Source of the DNA: Gammaproteobacteria bacterium
GTDB lineage: Bacteria; Pseudomonadota; Gammaproteobacteria; Burkholderiales; Rhodocyclaceae
Direction: 5' to 3'
DNA: 64,000 bases
Assembly (NCBI GenBank): GCA_018825305.1
Contig: JAHJEO010000027.1
Coordinates: 124,001-188,000 of the forward strand
A model generated the notes under the pieces. It did no database searches, was not told the origin of the DNA, and was given only the letters and a program-made list of their open reading frames with translations. Positions 41,250 to 52,472 of the stretch are shown here, one piece after another (position 1 is the stretch's first letter; each line of letters starts with the position of its first letter). A program made the position numbers and the translations under genes.

Positions 41250-41720
41250 TTACAGTTCCTGCTTCAGGCCAGCCAGCATGTCGGCATGGGCTGCGGCATT
41301 CACCTCACGGCGCAGAATCTTCTCCGCACCGGCCACCGCCAGTTCTGCCACACGTTCGCGCAGGGCGGAACGGGCGCGCTCGGCATCCTGCTCGAGTTCG
41401 GCCAGCTTGGCGTTATAGACCTTCTCGGCCTCGGCACGAGCGTCGGCCTTGGCTTCCTCGATCATTTGCGCAGCGCGCTTGTCGGCTTCGGCAAAAATTC
41501 CGGCGGCCTTTTCCTTGGCCTCGCGAATAGTGTCGGCAGAGCGCTTGGAAGCGAGCTCCAGATCCAGTTTGCCGCGCTCACCGGCGGCCAGGCCGTCGGC
41601 AATCAGCTGCTGACGATCGGCCATCGCCTTTTGCAGCGGCGGCCAGACGTATTTCATCGTGATCCAGATGAACAGGGCGAACCATATCATCTGGCCGATG
41701 AGGGTTGCGTTGATGCTCAC
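41250..41720 (-). CDS. atpF: ATP synthase Fo b subunit
   Basis: A 156-residue peripheral stalk protein. It has one N-terminal membrane helix (MSINATLIGQMIWFALFIWI) and a long charged helix (AAGERGKLDLELASKRSADTIREAKEKAAGIFAEADKRAAQMIEEAKADARAEAEK) forming the stalk dimer. Normal length for b. Confidence 0.97.
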   Translation of the reverse strand: MSINATLIGQMIWFALFIWITMKYVWPPLQKAMADRQQLIADGLAAGERGKLDLELASKRSADTIREAKEKAAGIFAEADKRAAQMIEEAKADARAEAEKVYNAKLAELEQDAERARSALRERVAELAVAGAEKILRREVNAAAHADMLAGLKQEL

Positions 41721-41799
41721 GCCAACCTCCTAGTCAGGTGGAAAACGAAGTTTCGGAAATGGCCAACCGCATGGTCGGGCCTTGACCAAAACAGGAGAA

Positions 41800-42078
<279 letters not shown>

Positions 42079-42112
42079 CTAGTTAGAGCAGTGGGTTAAT
42101 TGAAAAGTGAAA

Positions 42113-42895
<783 letters not shown>

Positions 42896-43261
42896 TTAGC
42901 GTTTTTTCAGCAATGCGACCCAGTAGACGCCGAAAGTCAAAATATAGGCAAGGAACAGCGGCAGCGCCGGCACATTCCGCCAACTTACGAACACCAGCGC
43001 AAACAACCCCAGCGTCACGGCAAACTTGTAGCCCTCGCCAAGCATTTGCGCCCGATATAGCTCCCCCGGCTCACCCTCGCCTCGCCGCATGGCCCGCCAG
43101 ACATAAGCGGCGCCTGCCAGCGCTCCGATGCCGCCACCAACCAGTGCCGCCAGTGCCGCTACGGCACCACCAGCCATCCCGGCCAACACTGCAACCCCAA
43201 ACGTCAGCAACAGCTGACGACTCAGAATCCAGCGCACCTGCGGTCGGACATGCGGATGCAT
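42896..43261 (-). CDS. atpI: ATP synthase accessory protein I
   Basis: A 121-residue protein with four predicted membrane helices (ILSRQLLLTFGVAVLAGMAGGAVAALAALVGGGIGALAGAAYVWRAM, then GEGYKFAVTLGLFALVFV). AtpI helps c-ring assembly or magnesium supply and is the usual first gene of atp operons. The ATG at 43261 follows a sigma70-type promoter; an upstream in-frame ATG at 43312 overlaps that promoter. Confidence 0.9.
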   Translation of the reverse strand: MHPHVRPQVRWILSRQLLLTFGVAVLAGMAGGAVAALAALVGGGIGALAGAAYVWRAMRRGEGEPGELYRAQMLGEGYKFAVTLGLFALVFVSWRNVPALPLFLAYILTFGVYWVALLKKR

Positions 43262-43283
43262 GGTGAGCCTACAAAACTTTTTT

Positions 43284-43312
43284 ATGTTAGCGGATTTTAA
43301 TATAACCGTCAA
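43284..43312 (-). promoter_or_regulatory. Sigma70-type promoter of the atp operon
   Basis: On the minus strand TTGACG, 17-bp A/T-rich spacer, TAACAT. The -10 ends 23 bp before the atpI start, and spacing is ideal. Confidence 0.8.
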
Positions 43313-43333
43313 GATTTATGTGCACTCGCACAA

Positions 43334-44167
43334 TCATTTCAGGCGGGCCAGCAGCCCGTCGAGCTGATCGAGGCTGCCAAAGCGAATCGTCAGGCTGCCT
43401 GCACCCTTGCGGTTGGCGGCGATCTTTACCGTAGCACCGATGGCGTCGGAAAGCTCCTCCTCAAGGCGCAACAGGTCGCGGTCCGGCGCCTTGGCGGCGC
43501 CTTTGTGTTGCGGCGGATTCAGCGTGTGCGCCACCATGCGCTCGGTCTCCCGCACCGAATAGCCCTTGTCGACCACTTGCGCCGCCACCCTGCCCTGCTC
43601 GCTCCTGGGCAGCGGCAGCAGGGCACGGGCATGGCCCATTTCGATGTCGCCGGCCATCAGCATGTCCTGCGCCGGCTTGGCCAGCTGCAGCAGCCGCAGC
43701 AGGTTGGTGGTGGCAGGGCGCGAGCGGCCTACGGCGTCCGCGGCTTCCTGGTGGGTCATGGCGAACTCGTCGATCAGGCGCTGTACGCCGGCGGCCTCCT
43801 CCAGTGGATTGAGGTTTTCGCGCTGGATGTTCTCGATCAGGGACATGGCCAGCGCGGCATCGTCCGGAATCTCGCGGATCAGCACTGGCACTTCGCTCAT
43901 GCCGGCGATTTGGGAAGCGCGCCAGCGGCGTTCACCGGCGATGATCTCGTAGCGGCCACCACTGACCGGCCGCACCGAGATGGGCTGGATCAGGCCCTGG
44001 GCCTTGATCGAAGCCGCCAGCTCCTCCAGCGAACCCGGGTCCATCCGCGTCCGCGGCTGGTACTTTCCGGGCTGCAGCGCAGTCACCGGCAACGTTTCCT
44101 GGCGGTGGGCATCCGCTGTATTGTTGGCGGCCAGCAGGGCGTCAAGGCCGCGGCCGAGACCTTTCAT
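43334..44167 (-). CDS. parB: Chromosome partitioning protein ParB
   Basis: A 277-residue CTP-dependent DNA clamp that loads at parS. It starts MKGLGRGLDALLAAN. The N-terminal ParB/Srx domain has ISVRPVSGGRYEIIAGERRWRASQIAGMSEVPV, followed by ENIQRENLNPLEEAAGVQRL, a helix-turn-helix (MTHQEAADAVGRSRPATTNLLRLLQL) and a C-terminal dimer domain. A GTG at 44182 would overlap the parA stop, but the conserved start is the ATG at 44167. Two parS sites lie at 47552-47603. Confidence 0.95.
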   Translation of the reverse strand: MKGLGRGLDALLAANNTADAHRQETLPVTALQPGKYQPRTRMDPGSLEELAASIKAQGLIQPISVRPVSGGRYEIIAGERRWRASQIAGMSEVPVLIREIPDDAALAMSLIENIQRENLNPLEEAAGVQRLIDEFAMTHQEAADAVGRSRPATTNLLRLLQLAKPAQDMLMAGDIEMGHARALLPLPRSEQGRVAAQVVDKGYSVRETERMVAHTLNPPQHKGAAKAPDRDLLRLEEELSDAIGATVKIAANRKGAGSLTIRFGSLDQLDGLLARLK

Positions 44168-44178
44168 TTTCGGTGGAT

Positions 44179-44958
44179 TCACTGCTCGTTCTCCCAGGTA
44201 GCTACGCGCTCGATCATCTCGTTCGCAAATGTCATATAGGCCTGCGCCCCCTTGGCCGCCTTGTCGAAAAGCACACCCGGCACGCCATGCGACGGTGCCT
44301 CGGCCAGGCGCACGTTGCGCGGCACCATGGTCTTGAACACCTTGTCGCCGAAATGCTGTTCAAGCTGCTGCGAAACCTGGTTGGCCAGCAGCGAACGCGG
44401 GTCGAACATGACGCGCAGCAGGCCGATGATGCGCAGGTCGCGATTGAGATTCTTGTGTACCTGCTTGATGGTATTGACCAGGTCGGAAAGACCCTCCAGC
44501 GCGTAGTACTCGCACTGCATCGGAATGATGACGCCATGCGCGGCACAAAGACCGTTGAGGGTCAGCATTGATAGCGAGGGCGGGCAATCGATCAGCACGA
44601 AATCGTAATCGCCTGCATGGTTAGCGAGCGCTTGCTTCAGGCGCAACTCCCGCTGGTCAAGATCCACCAACTCGACTTCGGCACCTGCCAGATCGCGGTT
44701 GGCCGGCAGCAGGTCGAAGCCGCCGCTGGGCGAGGTCGCGCGCGCCTCGGCCAGTGCCGCAAGCCCGAGCAGCACGTGATAGACGGAACGCTGCAGCGAT
44801 CGTTTGTCGATGCCCGCCCCCATGGTGGCGTTGCCCTGCGGATCGAGGTCGATCAGCAGCGTGCGCTGGCCCGCCATCTGCAGGGCGGCGGCGAGGTTCA
44901 CCGAGGTGGTGGTCTTGCCGACCCCGCCCTTCTGGTTGGCGATTGCGAAGATGTGCAT
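44179..44958 (-). CDS. parA: Chromosome partitioning ATPase ParA (Soj)
   Basis: A 259-residue Walker-type ATPase. Deviant Walker A QKGGVGKTTTSVNLAAAL at the N-terminus, LLIDLDPQGNATMGAG, and the A' motif DCPPSLSMLTLNGLCAAHGVIIPMQCEYYALEGL. It drives origin segregation with ParB. Two bases after rsmG. Confidence 0.96.
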   Translation of the reverse strand: MHIFAIANQKGGVGKTTTSVNLAAALQMAGQRTLLIDLDPQGNATMGAGIDKRSLQRSVYHVLLGLAALAEARATSPSGGFDLLPANRDLAGAEVELVDLDQRELRLKQALANHAGDYDFVLIDCPPSLSMLTLNGLCAAHGVIIPMQCEYYALEGLSDLVNTIKQVHKNLNRDLRIIGLLRVMFDPRSLLANQVSQQLEQHFGDKVFKTMVPRNVRLAEAPSHGVPGVLFDKAAKGAQAYMTFANEMIERVATWENEQ

Positions 44959-44960
44959 GT

Positions 44961-45587
44961 TCAGATTTTCTCCAAGACAAGCAGATGACGTTGGGCATCA
45001 AGCCCGGGGACGGTGACCATGTGGTTTTGCGCCTGCCGCCAGCCTGCGGGGAGCGCCGCAACTTCATCGGCCGGATAGACACCCTTCATCGCCAGCAGGC
45101 GGCTCGAAAGATGCCCGGCATAGCCCACGAAGCCGGCGAGGCTGGCGAAGGCACGTGACAGCGCCGCATCGAAGGTGTCCGTCACAGCTTCGGCACGGGC
45201 GCAGTGAATGCTCACGTTGACGAGGCCGAGCTCGATCTTTGCCTGCTGCTGGAAGGCCGCTTTCTTCTGGCTGGACTCGATCGAAGCCAGGTCGAGATCG
45301 GGCCGGGCGATGGCGAGCACCAGGCCTGGAACCCCGGCGCCACTGCCTACATCCACCAGGCGGCGTCCCGCCAGCACCGACTTTTCCTCCAGCAACGGCA
45401 ACAGGGCGAGGGAATCGAGCAGGTGATGGGTAACCATCTCGGCCGGCTGGCGGATCGCCGTCAGGTTGAAGGTGCGGTTCCATTTCAGTAGCAGGTCGAG
45501 AAAACCCAGCAGGCGCGCCTCGGCGGCATCGGGCAGGCCCAATCCCAATGCAGCGATACCGCCACGCAATTGTTCCGCCGGCGTCAT
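44961..45587 (-). CDS. rsmG: 16S rRNA (guanine527-N7)-methyltransferase RsmG
   Basis: A 208-residue SAM methyltransferase (formerly GidB). SAM-binding motif [68 protein letters not shown] is the family N-terminal signature. The ATG overlaps the mnmG stop (ATGA). The segment [10 protein letters not shown], just before the SAM motif, is encoded by a dispersed repeat. Confidence 0.95.
   Translation of the reverse strand: MTPAEQLRGGIAALGLGLPDAAEARLLGFLDLLLKWNRTFNLTAIRQPAEMVTHHLLDSLALLPLLEEKSVLAGRRLVDVGSGAGVPGLVLAIARPDLDLASIESSQKKAAFQQQAKIELGLVNVSIHCARAEAVTDTFDAALSRAFASLAGFVGYAGHLSSRLLAMKGVYPADEVAALPAGWRQAQNHMVTVPGLDAQRHLLVLEKI
45361..45385 (-). repeat. Dispersed 25-bp repeat, copy 10
   Basis: Sense within rsmG: AAAAGTCGGTGCTGG then CGGGACGCCG (two changes), read as EKSVLAGRR. 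Confidence 0.7.
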
Positions 45588-47470
45588 GCGGCAGCACGCA
45601 ATTTCTTGAGGTGAACCAGCAGCAACGATATCGCCGCCGGGGTTACGCCCTGAATCCGCGCGGCCTGCCCCAGCGTCTCGGGACGGTGCTGGCTGAGCTT
45701 CTGCTGCACCTCAATCCCCAGCCCACGCACCACGGCGTAGTCAAGACCATCGGGCAGGCGCATTTCCTCGCTGGCCAGATTACGGGCGACTTCGTCCTTC
45801 TGGCGCTCGATATAGCCGTGGTACTTGGCCTGGATCTCGACCTGCTCCATCACATGCTCGTCCAGTTCCGCGCCGCCCCGCCCCGCCCCGGGCAAGGTCA
45901 TCAGGCTGGCGTAGCAGACCTCGGGACGGCGCAACAGGTCGAACAGGCGATATTCACGCTCAAGCGGCTTGCCCAGCACGCGCAGCGCGTCGGCCTGCGG
46001 CAGCAAGCGCGGATTCACCCAGGTTGCCTTGAGGCGCTCGCTCTCGACGGCAATGGCGTCACGCTTGCGGTTGAAGGCGTCCCAGCGCACATCATCGACC
46101 AGGCCCAGCTCGCGGCCAACCTCGGTCAGGCGCAGGTCGGCATTATCCTCGCGCAGCGACAGGCGGTACTCGGCGCGGCTGGTGAACATGCGATAGGGCT
46201 CGGAAACGCCGCGGGTGATCAGGTCATCGACCAGCACCCCGAGGTAGGCTTGATCGCGCCGCGGCGACCAGGCTTCCTCCTCGCGTGCGCTGCGGGCGGC
46301 GTTGATGCCAGCCAACAAGCCCTGTGCCGCCGCCTCTTCGTAACCGGTGGTGCCGTTGATCTGGCCGGCGAAGAACAGGCCGGCGATCGACTTGGTCTCA
46401 AACGAGGCCTTGAGATTGCGCGGATCGAAGTAGTCGTACTCGATGGCGTAGCCGGGCCGCAGGATATGCACACCCTCCAGCCCACGAATTGAGCGAACCA
46501 GCGCCAGCTGGACATCGAAGGGCAGCGATGTCGACACGCCTTGCGGATAGATCTCGTGGGTCGTCAGCCCCTCCGGCTCAAGGAAGACCTGATGCTCGTC
46601 GCGGCCGGCGAAGCGATGGATCTTGTCCTCGATCGACGGGCAATAGCGCGGCCCGACGCCCTCGATGACGCCGGTAAACATCGGCGAGCGGTCGAGGCCG
46701 GCGCGGATGATGTCGTGGGTACGGGCATTGGTATGGGTGATCCAGCATGGCACCTGGCGGGGATGCTGCCCGGAGCTGCCGAGAAACGAGAATGCCGGTG
46801 CCGGGTCATCGCCCGGCTGCACCTGAAGCTGCGAATAATCGATGCTGCGGCCATCAAGGCGGGGCGGCGTGCCGGTCTTGAGGCGGCCGACCGGCAGAGC
46901 CAGCTCGCGCAGCCGCTGCGCCAGCGATATCGCCGGCGGGTCGCCAAAGCGGCCGGCACGGTAGTTTTCCAGGCCGACATGCACCAGACCATTAAGAAAG
47001 GTGCCGGCCGTCAGTACTACCGCCGGAGCCTCGAAGCGAATGCCGAGCTGCGTGACCACGCCGCTGACACATTCGCCGCTCAATGTCAGGTCATCGACCG
47101 CTGCCTGGAACAGGGTCAGGTTGGGCTGGTTCTCCAGCCGGCTGCGAATGGCCTGACGGTAGAGCACACGATCGGCCTGGGCGCGGGTGGCACGCACGGC
47201 CGGCCCCTTGGAAGCATTGAGGATTCGAAACTGGATGCCGGCCTCGTCGGTGGCCGCAGCCATCGCCCCGCCGAGGGCATCGACCTCCTTGACCAGATGA
47301 CCCTTGCCGATGCCGCCGATAGACGGGTTGCACGACATGGCCCCCAGCGTCTCGATGTTATGCGTCAACAGCAGCGTCGCAGCGCCCGAACGGGCGGACG
47401 CGAGAGCAGCCTCGGTGCCGGCGTGGCCGCCACCGACGACGATGACATCGAATTTCGTTGGGAACAGCAT
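45584..47470 (-). CDS. mnmG: tRNA uridine 5-carboxymethylaminomethyl modification enzyme MnmG
   Basis: A 628-residue FAD enzyme (GidA) that with MnmE modifies wobble U34 of tRNAs. FAD motif [24 protein letters not shown], then [41 protein letters not shown] and [25 protein letters not shown]. The partner mnmE is 6 kb away at 53356. It heads the mnmG-rsmG-parA-parB operon. Confidence 0.97.
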   Translation of the reverse strand: MLFPTKFDVIVVGGGHAGTEAALASARSGAATLLLTHNIETLGAMSCNPSIGGIGKGHLVKEVDALGGAMAAATDEAGIQFRILNASKGPAVRATRAQADRVLYRQAIRSRLENQPNLTLFQAAVDDLTLSGECVSGVVTQLGIRFEAPAVVLTAGTFLNGLVHVGLENYRAGRFGDPPAISLAQRLRELALPVGRLKTGTPPRLDGRSIDYSQLQVQPGDDPAPAFSFLGSSGQHPRQVPCWITHTNARTHDIIRAGLDRSPMFTGVIEGVGPRYCPSIEDKIHRFAGRDEHQVFLEPEGLTTHEIYPQGVSTSLPFDVQLALVRSIRGLEGVHILRPGYAIEYDYFDPRNLKASFETKSIAGLFFAGQINGTTGYEEAAAQGLLAGINAARSAREEEAWSPRRDQAYLGVLVDDLITRGVSEPYRMFTSRAEYRLSLREDNADLRLTEVGRELGLVDDVRWDAFNRKRDAIAVESERLKATWVNPRLLPQADALRVLGKPLEREYRLFDLLRRPEVCYASLMTLPGAGRGGAELDEHVMEQVEIQAKYHGYIERQKDEVARNLASEEMRLPDGLDYAVVRGLGIEVQQKLSQHRPETLGQAARIQGVTPAAISLLLVHLKKLRAAA

Positions 47471-47472
47471 AA

Positions 47473-47497
47473 AAAAGTCGGCGCTAGCGGGACGGCG
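47473..47497 (+). repeat. Dispersed 25-bp repeat, copy 11 (intergenic)
   Basis: AAAAGTCGGCGCTAG then CGGGACGGCG, one change. It lies immediately upstream of the mnmG start, within its 5' leader. Confidence 0.77.
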
Positions 47498-47551
47498 AAA
47501 AGAGGCGCAATGATACGCCTGCGGGCGGGATCAATTCAAACCGGAGCAGAT

Positions 47552-47567
47552 GGTTTCACGTGAAACA
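47552..47567. promoter_or_regulatory. parS: parS site 1
   Basis: GGTTTCACGTGAAACA, one base from the universal parS TGTTTCACGTGAAACA. It lies between mnmG and livF. Confidence 0.93.
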
Positions 47568-47587
47568 CGCCCCAAAACACTTCCGAT

Positions 47588-47603
47588 GGTTTCACGTGAA
47601 ACC
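47588..47603. promoter_or_regulatory. parS: parS site 2
   Basis: GGTTTCACGTGAAACC, a perfect palindrome differing from the universal parS at the two ends only. Centre is 36 bp from site 1. Confidence 0.92.
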
Positions 47604-47618
47604 ATCACGCGGGCCGGA

Positions 47619-48356
47619 TCAGTGCTTTCCGCCCAATCCGAGATAAGCCTCGATCACCCGGGGATCATCCTCAAGCGCCTCGCTCGGCCCCTCGATCGCC
47701 ACCTCCCCCGTCTCAAGCACATAACCATAGTCGGCGATCTGCAGCGCGGCGCGCGCGTTCTGCTCCACCAAGAGCACCGCCACACCGGTCCTCTTCAGGT
47801 CGGCAATGATGCGGAATATCTCGCGCACAATCAGCGGTGCAAGCCCGAGGCTGGGCTCGTCCAGCAGCAGCAGCCGCGGCTTGGCCATCAGGGCACGACC
47901 GACCGCCAGCATCTGCCGCTCGCCGCCGGACAGGGTCCCTGCCAACTGATCGCGCCGCTCCCGCAGCCGGGGAAATATTTCGAAAATGCGATCCATGGTC
48001 TCGGCCTGGTCGCGGTGGCCGAGGCGATGCCGCATGAAGGCACCGAGCAGCAGGTTGTCCTCGACACTCATTTCGCCGAACAGCGCACGCGACTCCGGCA
48101 CCAGCGTCATCCCCTGCGCCACCATGCGTTCGATCTCGATCTCGCTGGCAGCGTGGCCAAGATAGGCTATGTCGCCCCGGCTACGCGGCAGCAACCCCAT
48201 GATGGCCGAAAGCAACGTCGTCTTGCCGGCGCCATTGGGGCCGATCACCGTGACTATCTGCCCGGCCTCGACCTGGAGCGAGACATGGTGCAGCGCCTCG
48301 ACCTTGCCGTAGGCAACGCACAGGTCGCGGACTTCGAGAATGGGGCCTGCACTCAT
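47619..48356 (-). CDS. livF: Branched-chain amino acid ABC transporter ATPase LivF
   Basis: A 245-residue ABC ATPase: Walker [10 protein letters not shown], signature [15 protein letters not shown], Walker [16 protein letters not shown], and the LivF-type C-terminus. The ATG at 48356 overlaps the livMG stop (TGATG). Last gene of the liv operon. Downstream lie the two parS sites. Confidence 0.93.
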   Translation of the reverse strand: MSAGPILEVRDLCVAYGKVEALHHVSLQVEAGQIVTVIGPNGAGKTTLLSAIMGLLPRSRGDIAYLGHAASEIEIERMVAQGMTLVPESRALFGEMSVEDNLLLGAFMRHRLGHRDQAETMDRIFEIFPRLRERRDQLAGTLSGGERQMLAVGRALMAKPRLLLLDEPSLGLAPLIVREIFRIIADLKRTGVAVLLVEQNARAALQIADYGYVLETGEVAIEGPSEALEDDPRVIEAYLGLGGKH

Positions 48357-50149
48357 CAATCGACCCCCCCCAGATAGGCATCGAGCACCGCCGGGTCGCT
48401 CTGCACCGCCTCCGGCAAGCCCTCGGCGATCTTCTCCCCGAACTCCATCACCACCACGCGGTCGGCCAGCCCCATGACGAAATCCATGTCGTGCTCCACC
48501 AGCAGGATGCCGATGCCTTCACCCTTGAGCCGGCGCAGCAGATCGGCCAGCGCCTGCTTTTCGAGGAAGCGCAGGCCGGCGGCGGGCTCATCCAGCAGCA
48601 AAAGGCTGGGATCGGCAGCCAGCGCCCGGGCGATCTCAACGATGCGCTGTTGCCCCAGCGCCAGGCTGCCGGCTTGCTCGAACATCTGGGCAGCAAGACC
48701 GACGTGCTCGATCTGCCTAGCGGCCTCGGCCAGCAGCCGCGCCTCCTCGGCACGTTCGAGGTGCAGGCCGGCGGCGCCAACCCCGCCCTTGCCGCGCAAG
48801 TGGGCGCCGATGGCGACGTTCTCCAGCACCGACATGGTCGGCAGCAGGCGCACATGCTGGAAGGTGCGACTCATGCCGCGCCTTGCGATATCGCGCGAGG
48901 CCAGGCCATCGATACGCTGACCGAGGAAGCGTATTTCACCCGACGTCGGACCATCGACGCCGGAGATGCAGTTGAACATGGTGCTCTTGCCGGCGCCGTT
49001 GGGCCCGATCAGTGCCAGGATCTCGCCGGCGGCGACCTGCAGGTTCATGCGGTCGTTGGCTACCAGCCCCCCGAACTTCTTCACCACGTCCCTGACTTCC
49101 AGCAGCACCTGGCCGGCAGCCGGCACCGCACGCCGCGGCAGAGCAGCGGCAATGGGAACTGGCGGGGTGCCTTCCGCCGGCTGCGGCAACCAGCGAATCA
49201 GCAGCGGCCACAAACCTTCGCGGGCGCGTTGCAGCACCAGGATCATCATCACGCCGAAGACGATCACCTCGAAGTTGCCCGAGGCACCGAATATCTGCGG
49301 CAGCAGATCCTGCAACCACTGCTTGAGGATGGTGATGACGCTGGCGCCGACCACCGCCCCCCAGACGTGCGCCGCGCCGCCGATCACCGCCATGAACAAA
49401 TACTCGATGCCGATGTGCAGGCCGAAGGGCGTCGGATTGACGAAGCGCTGCAGGTGGGCGTAGAGCCAGCCGGAGACGCAGGCGAACAGCGCGGCGACGA
49501 CGAAGATCACCACCTTGGAACGCGCCGTGTTCACGCCCATTGCCTCGGCCATCACCGTGCCGCCCTTGAGCGCCCGGATTGCCCGCCCCTCACGCGAGTC
49601 GAGCAGGTTGCGCGTCAGCCAGATGGCGCCGAGCAGCATCAGCCAGATCAGGTAGTAGTAGTGGCGCGGATCCTTCAGCCCGAAGCCGAAAACCTCCAGC
49701 ACCGGGATGCCGGTGATGCCGGTATGGCCGCCGAGGAAGTCGACGCTGCCGAAAAGAAAGTAGAGTGAAATGCCCCAGGCGATGGTGCCAAGCGGCAGGT
49801 AGTGGCCCGACAGCCTCAGGGTTAACCACCCAAGCACAGCCGATACAAGCGCAGTGAGCGCTAACCCCACAAGCAGCGCCAGCCAAGGCGAGCCACCCAG
49901 CCCGTCCAGCGCCGCCGGCAGTTCCGCCGTCGTCAGAAAGGCCGTGGTGTAGGCGCCGAGGCCGACGAATGCCGCCTGCCCGAAGGAGGTAAGGCCACCG
50001 ACGCCGGTCAACAGCACCAAGCCCAGGGCCACCAGCGAATAAAGCCCGATGTAATTGAGCAACGTGACATGGAACTCGCCCAGCGTCAGCGGCGCCGCGC
50101 CAAGCAGCAAAAGGAAAGCGACCAGCGCGACCTGCCCTGCCCTCGCCAT
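48356..50149 (-). CDS. livMG: LivM-LivG fusion: branched-chain amino acid ABC permease joined to ATPase
   Basis: A 597-residue fusion. Residues about 1-300 are a LivM permease with eight or more membrane helices ([64 protein letters not shown]). A short linker follows. Residues about 335-597 are a complete LivG ATPase (Walker [37 protein letters not shown]). The frame is continuous, with no sign of a frameshift. I use the ATG at 50149 (TGATG overlap with livH). Such fusions are known in proteobacteria but are a minority. Confidence 0.92.
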   Translation of the reverse strand: MARAGQVALVAFLLLLGAAPLTLGEFHVTLLNYIGLYSLVALGLVLLTGVGGLTSFGQAAFVGLGAYTTAFLTTAELPAALDGLGGSPWLALLVGLALTALVSAVLGWLTLRLSGHYLPLGTIAWGISLYFLFGSVDFLGGHTGITGIPVLEVFGFGLKDPRHYYYLIWLMLLGAIWLTRNLLDSREGRAIRALKGGTVMAEAMGVNTARSKVVIFVVAALFACVSGWLYAHLQRFVNPTPFGLHIGIEYLFMAVIGGAAHVWGAVVGASVITILKQWLQDLLPQIFGASGNFEVIVFGVMMILVLQRAREGLWPLLIRWLPQPAEGTPPVPIAAALPRRAVPAAGQVLLEVRDVVKKFGGLVANDRMNLQVAAGEILALIGPNGAGKSTMFNCISGVDGPTSGEIRFLGQRIDGLASRDIARRGMSRTFQHVRLLPTMSVLENVAIGAHLRGKGGVGAAGLHLERAEEARLLAEAARQIEHVGLAAQMFEQAGSLALGQQRIVEIARALAADPSLLLLDEPAAGLRFLEKQALADLLRRLKGEGIGILLVEHDMDFVMGLADRVVVMEFGEKIAEGLPEAVQSDPAVLDAYLGGVD

Positions 50150-51186
50150 CACTCCTCCTCTTCGACGTGGCGCGTCGTCAGCGACCGCCACAGCAGCACC
50201 GGAATGATCAGGGTGAACACGATCACTTCCTTGAAGGCGCTGGCATAGAACGACGAAAAGGCTTCAAGCAAACCGACCAGCACCGCGCCGGCTGCCGCCA
50301 CCGGATAGCTCGCCAGCCCGCCGATGATGGCACCGACGAAGCCCTTGAGACCAATCAGGAAGCCGGTGTCGTAATAGATGGTGGTGATCGGCGCAATCAG
50401 GATGCCGGAGAAGGCGCCGATGGCGGCGGCAAGCAGGAAGGAAAGCTTGCCCGCCATCACGGTCGAGATGCCCATCAGGCGCGCACCGACGCGGTTGATG
50501 GCGGTGGCGCGCAGCGCCTTGCCGTAGAGCGTGCGCTCGAACAGCTGGTAGAGGATCACGATCAGCGCCAGGCTGGCGATCACCACCCACAGCGTCTGCC
50601 CGCTGATGGTGAGGCCGGCAATTTCAAGATTACCCTCGGAGAAGGCCGGCGTACGCGAACCCTCGGCGCCGAAGAACAGCAGGCCCAGCCCGACCAGCGC
50701 CAGATGCACGGCGACCGAGACGATCAGCAGCACCAGCACCGAAGCCTCCGCCAGCGGCTGGAAGGCCAGGCGATAGATCATCGGCCCCAGCGGCACCACC
50801 ACCGCCAGCGCCAATAGCACCTGCGCCAGCAACGGCAGGCTGGCCGGCTTCACCAGCCACAGCAGCGCCGCCAGCAGCGCCGGATAGACGATGTTCCAGC
50901 CGACGATGCCGGGAATGCGCCGTGTCGTGCCACGCCGGACCGCCAACGTCAGGTCGATGGCGGCGACGGCGATGCCCATGCCGAGCAGCAGCCACAACGT
51001 CCCCGGCGCTTTGCCGGCCTGCAGCGCCGCCAGCGTCAGCGCGCCGAAGGCGACGAACTCGCCCTGCGGAATGAAGATGACGCGCGTCACCGCGAACACC
51101 AGCACCAGCGCCAGCGCCAGCAGCGCGTAGATGGCGCCGTTGGTGATGCCGTCCTGGCCGAGCAGCAGAGCGATCTGTAAATCCAT
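50149..51186 (-). CDS. livH: Branched-chain amino acid ABC transporter permease LivH
   Basis: A 345-residue permease with about nine membrane helices: [60 protein letters not shown] and [28 protein letters not shown], the LivH signature region. It is longer than the typical 300 residues because of an inserted segment near residues 80-130. The ATG at 51186 is preferred over one nine codons upstream. Confidence 0.9.
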   Translation of the reverse strand: MDLQIALLLGQDGITNGAIYALLALALVLVFAVTRVIFIPQGEFVAFGALTLAALQAGKAPGTLWLLLGMGIAVAAIDLTLAVRRGTTRRIPGIVGWNIVYPALLAALLWLVKPASLPLLAQVLLALAVVVPLGPMIYRLAFQPLAEASVLVLLIVSVAVHLALVGLGLLFFGAEGSRTPAFSEGNLEIAGLTISGQTLWVVIASLALIVILYQLFERTLYGKALRATAINRVGARLMGISTVMAGKLSFLLAAAIGAFSGILIAPITTIYYDTGFLIGLKGFVGAIIGGLASYPVAAAGAVLVGLLEAFSSFYASAFKEVIVFTLIIPVLLWRSLTTRHVEEEE

Positions 51187-51211
51187 GGGCGAGATCGATT
51201 GGCGATTTGTC

Positions 51212-51250
51212 AAAAAACAGGGGCGCCCCGCAACCGCGGGTGCGCCCCTG
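51212..51250 (-). terminator. Terminator or attenuator between livK and livH
   Basis: On the minus strand CAGGGGCGC and GCGCCCCTG-type arms form a 9-bp stem around a G/C-rich inner loop, followed by TTTTTT. Placed between livK and livH, it would let the binding protein be made in excess of the membrane parts. Confidence 0.75.
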
Positions 51251-51293
51251 TCATGGGGACGGCGAGTATACCGCCCCGCGGCGAATCATCGCC

Positions 51294-52439
51294 TTACTTC
51301 AACAGCTTCCAGGCTCCATTCTCGATCATGACCATGACGCGGGCGCGCTGGTCGAAGCCAAGGTGATCCTGTGCCGACATGTTGACGACGCCGTGCGACA
51401 CGGTGACATTCTTCAAGCCTTCCAGTGCATCACGCAGTGCGGCGCGGAATTCCTTGCTGCCGGGCTTGGCCTTCTTCAGCGCAGCGGGAACGGCGTTGGC
51501 GAGCAACAGGCCGGCATCCCAGGCATGGGCGCCGAAGGTCGAAGCCGAGCCCTTGCCGTGGGCCGCCTCGTACTTGGTGGTGTAGCCCAGCGCCACCTTC
51601 TTGATCGGGTTGCTGTCGGGCAGCTGGCTAGCCACCAGCACCGGGCCTGCAGGCAGGAAGGTGCCTTCGCAGTCCTTGCCGCAGACACGCATGAAGTCCA
51701 TGTTGGCGACGCCGTGGGTCTGGTACATCTTGCCGCTGTAGCCCTTTTCCTTGAGCGTCTTCTGCGGCAGCGCGGCCGGCGTGCCGGAACCGGCGATCAG
51801 CACGGCATCGGGCTTGGCCGAGATCACCTTGAGCGCCTGGCCGGTGACCGAGGTGTCGGCGCGGTTGTAGCGCTCGCTGGCGACGACCTGGAGCTTGCGC
51901 GCCTCGGCGATCTTGCTGAACTCCTGGAACCAGCCCTCGCCGTAGGCGTCGGCGAAACCGATGAAGGCGACCGTCTTGACCCCGGCGTTGAGCATGTGCT
52001 CGACGATGGCAGTGGACATCTGCACGTCGTTCTGCGGCGTCTTGAACACCCACTTGACCTTGGGATTGGCCGGATCGACGATGCGGGCCGAGGCGGCCAT
52101 CGAGATCATCGGCGTTTCAGCCTCGGCGGCGACGTCGATCATCGCCAGCGAGTTGGGCGTGATGGTCGAGCCGATGATGACGTCGACCTTTTCCTCGGTG
52201 ACGAACTTGCGTGCGTTCTTGACGGCGCTGGTGGTGTCGGAAGCGTCATCGAGGATGATGTAATTGACCTTCTGGCCGGCGATGGTCGTCGGCATCAGGG
52301 CGAAAGTGTTCTTCTCGGGAATGCCCAGGCTGGCTGCCGGGCCGGTGGCCGAGACGCTGACGCCGACGGTGATGTCGGCCTGCGCCGCCATCGATGCCAG
52401 GGCCACCAGCAGGCCCGCTACCAGTTTCTTCTTCTGCAT
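51294..52439 (-). CDS. livK: Branched-chain amino acid ABC transporter substrate-binding protein
   Basis: A 381-residue periplasmic binding protein with signal peptide MQKKKLVAGLLVALASMAAQA and a type I binding fold: ITVGVSVSATGPAASLGIPEKNTFAL, VDVIIGSTITPNSLAMIDVAAEAETPMISMAA, VAFIGFADAYGEGWFQEF. It collects an amino acid or related ligand for LivH/LivMG/LivF. Ligand identity cannot be read; aromatic acids are alternatives in this family. It is the first gene of the operon. Confidence 0.9.
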   Translation of the reverse strand: MQKKKLVAGLLVALASMAAQADITVGVSVSATGPAASLGIPEKNTFALMPTTIAGQKVNYIILDDASDTTSAVKNARKFVTEEKVDVIIGSTITPNSLAMIDVAAEAETPMISMAASARIVDPANPKVKWVFKTPQNDVQMSTAIVEHMLNAGVKTVAFIGFADAYGEGWFQEFSKIAEARKLQVVASERYNRADTSVTGQALKVISAKPDAVLIAGSGTPAALPQKTLKEKGYSGKMYQTHGVANMDFMRVCGKDCEGTFLPAGPVLVASQLPDSNPIKKVALGYTTKYEAAHGKGSASTFGAHAWDAGLLLANAVPAALKKAKPGSKEFRAALRDALEGLKNVTVSHGVVNMSAQDHLGFDQRARVMVMIENGAWKLLK

Positions 52440-52472
52440 GTCTTCTCCTCCTCCGTGATGAAAATCACTACA

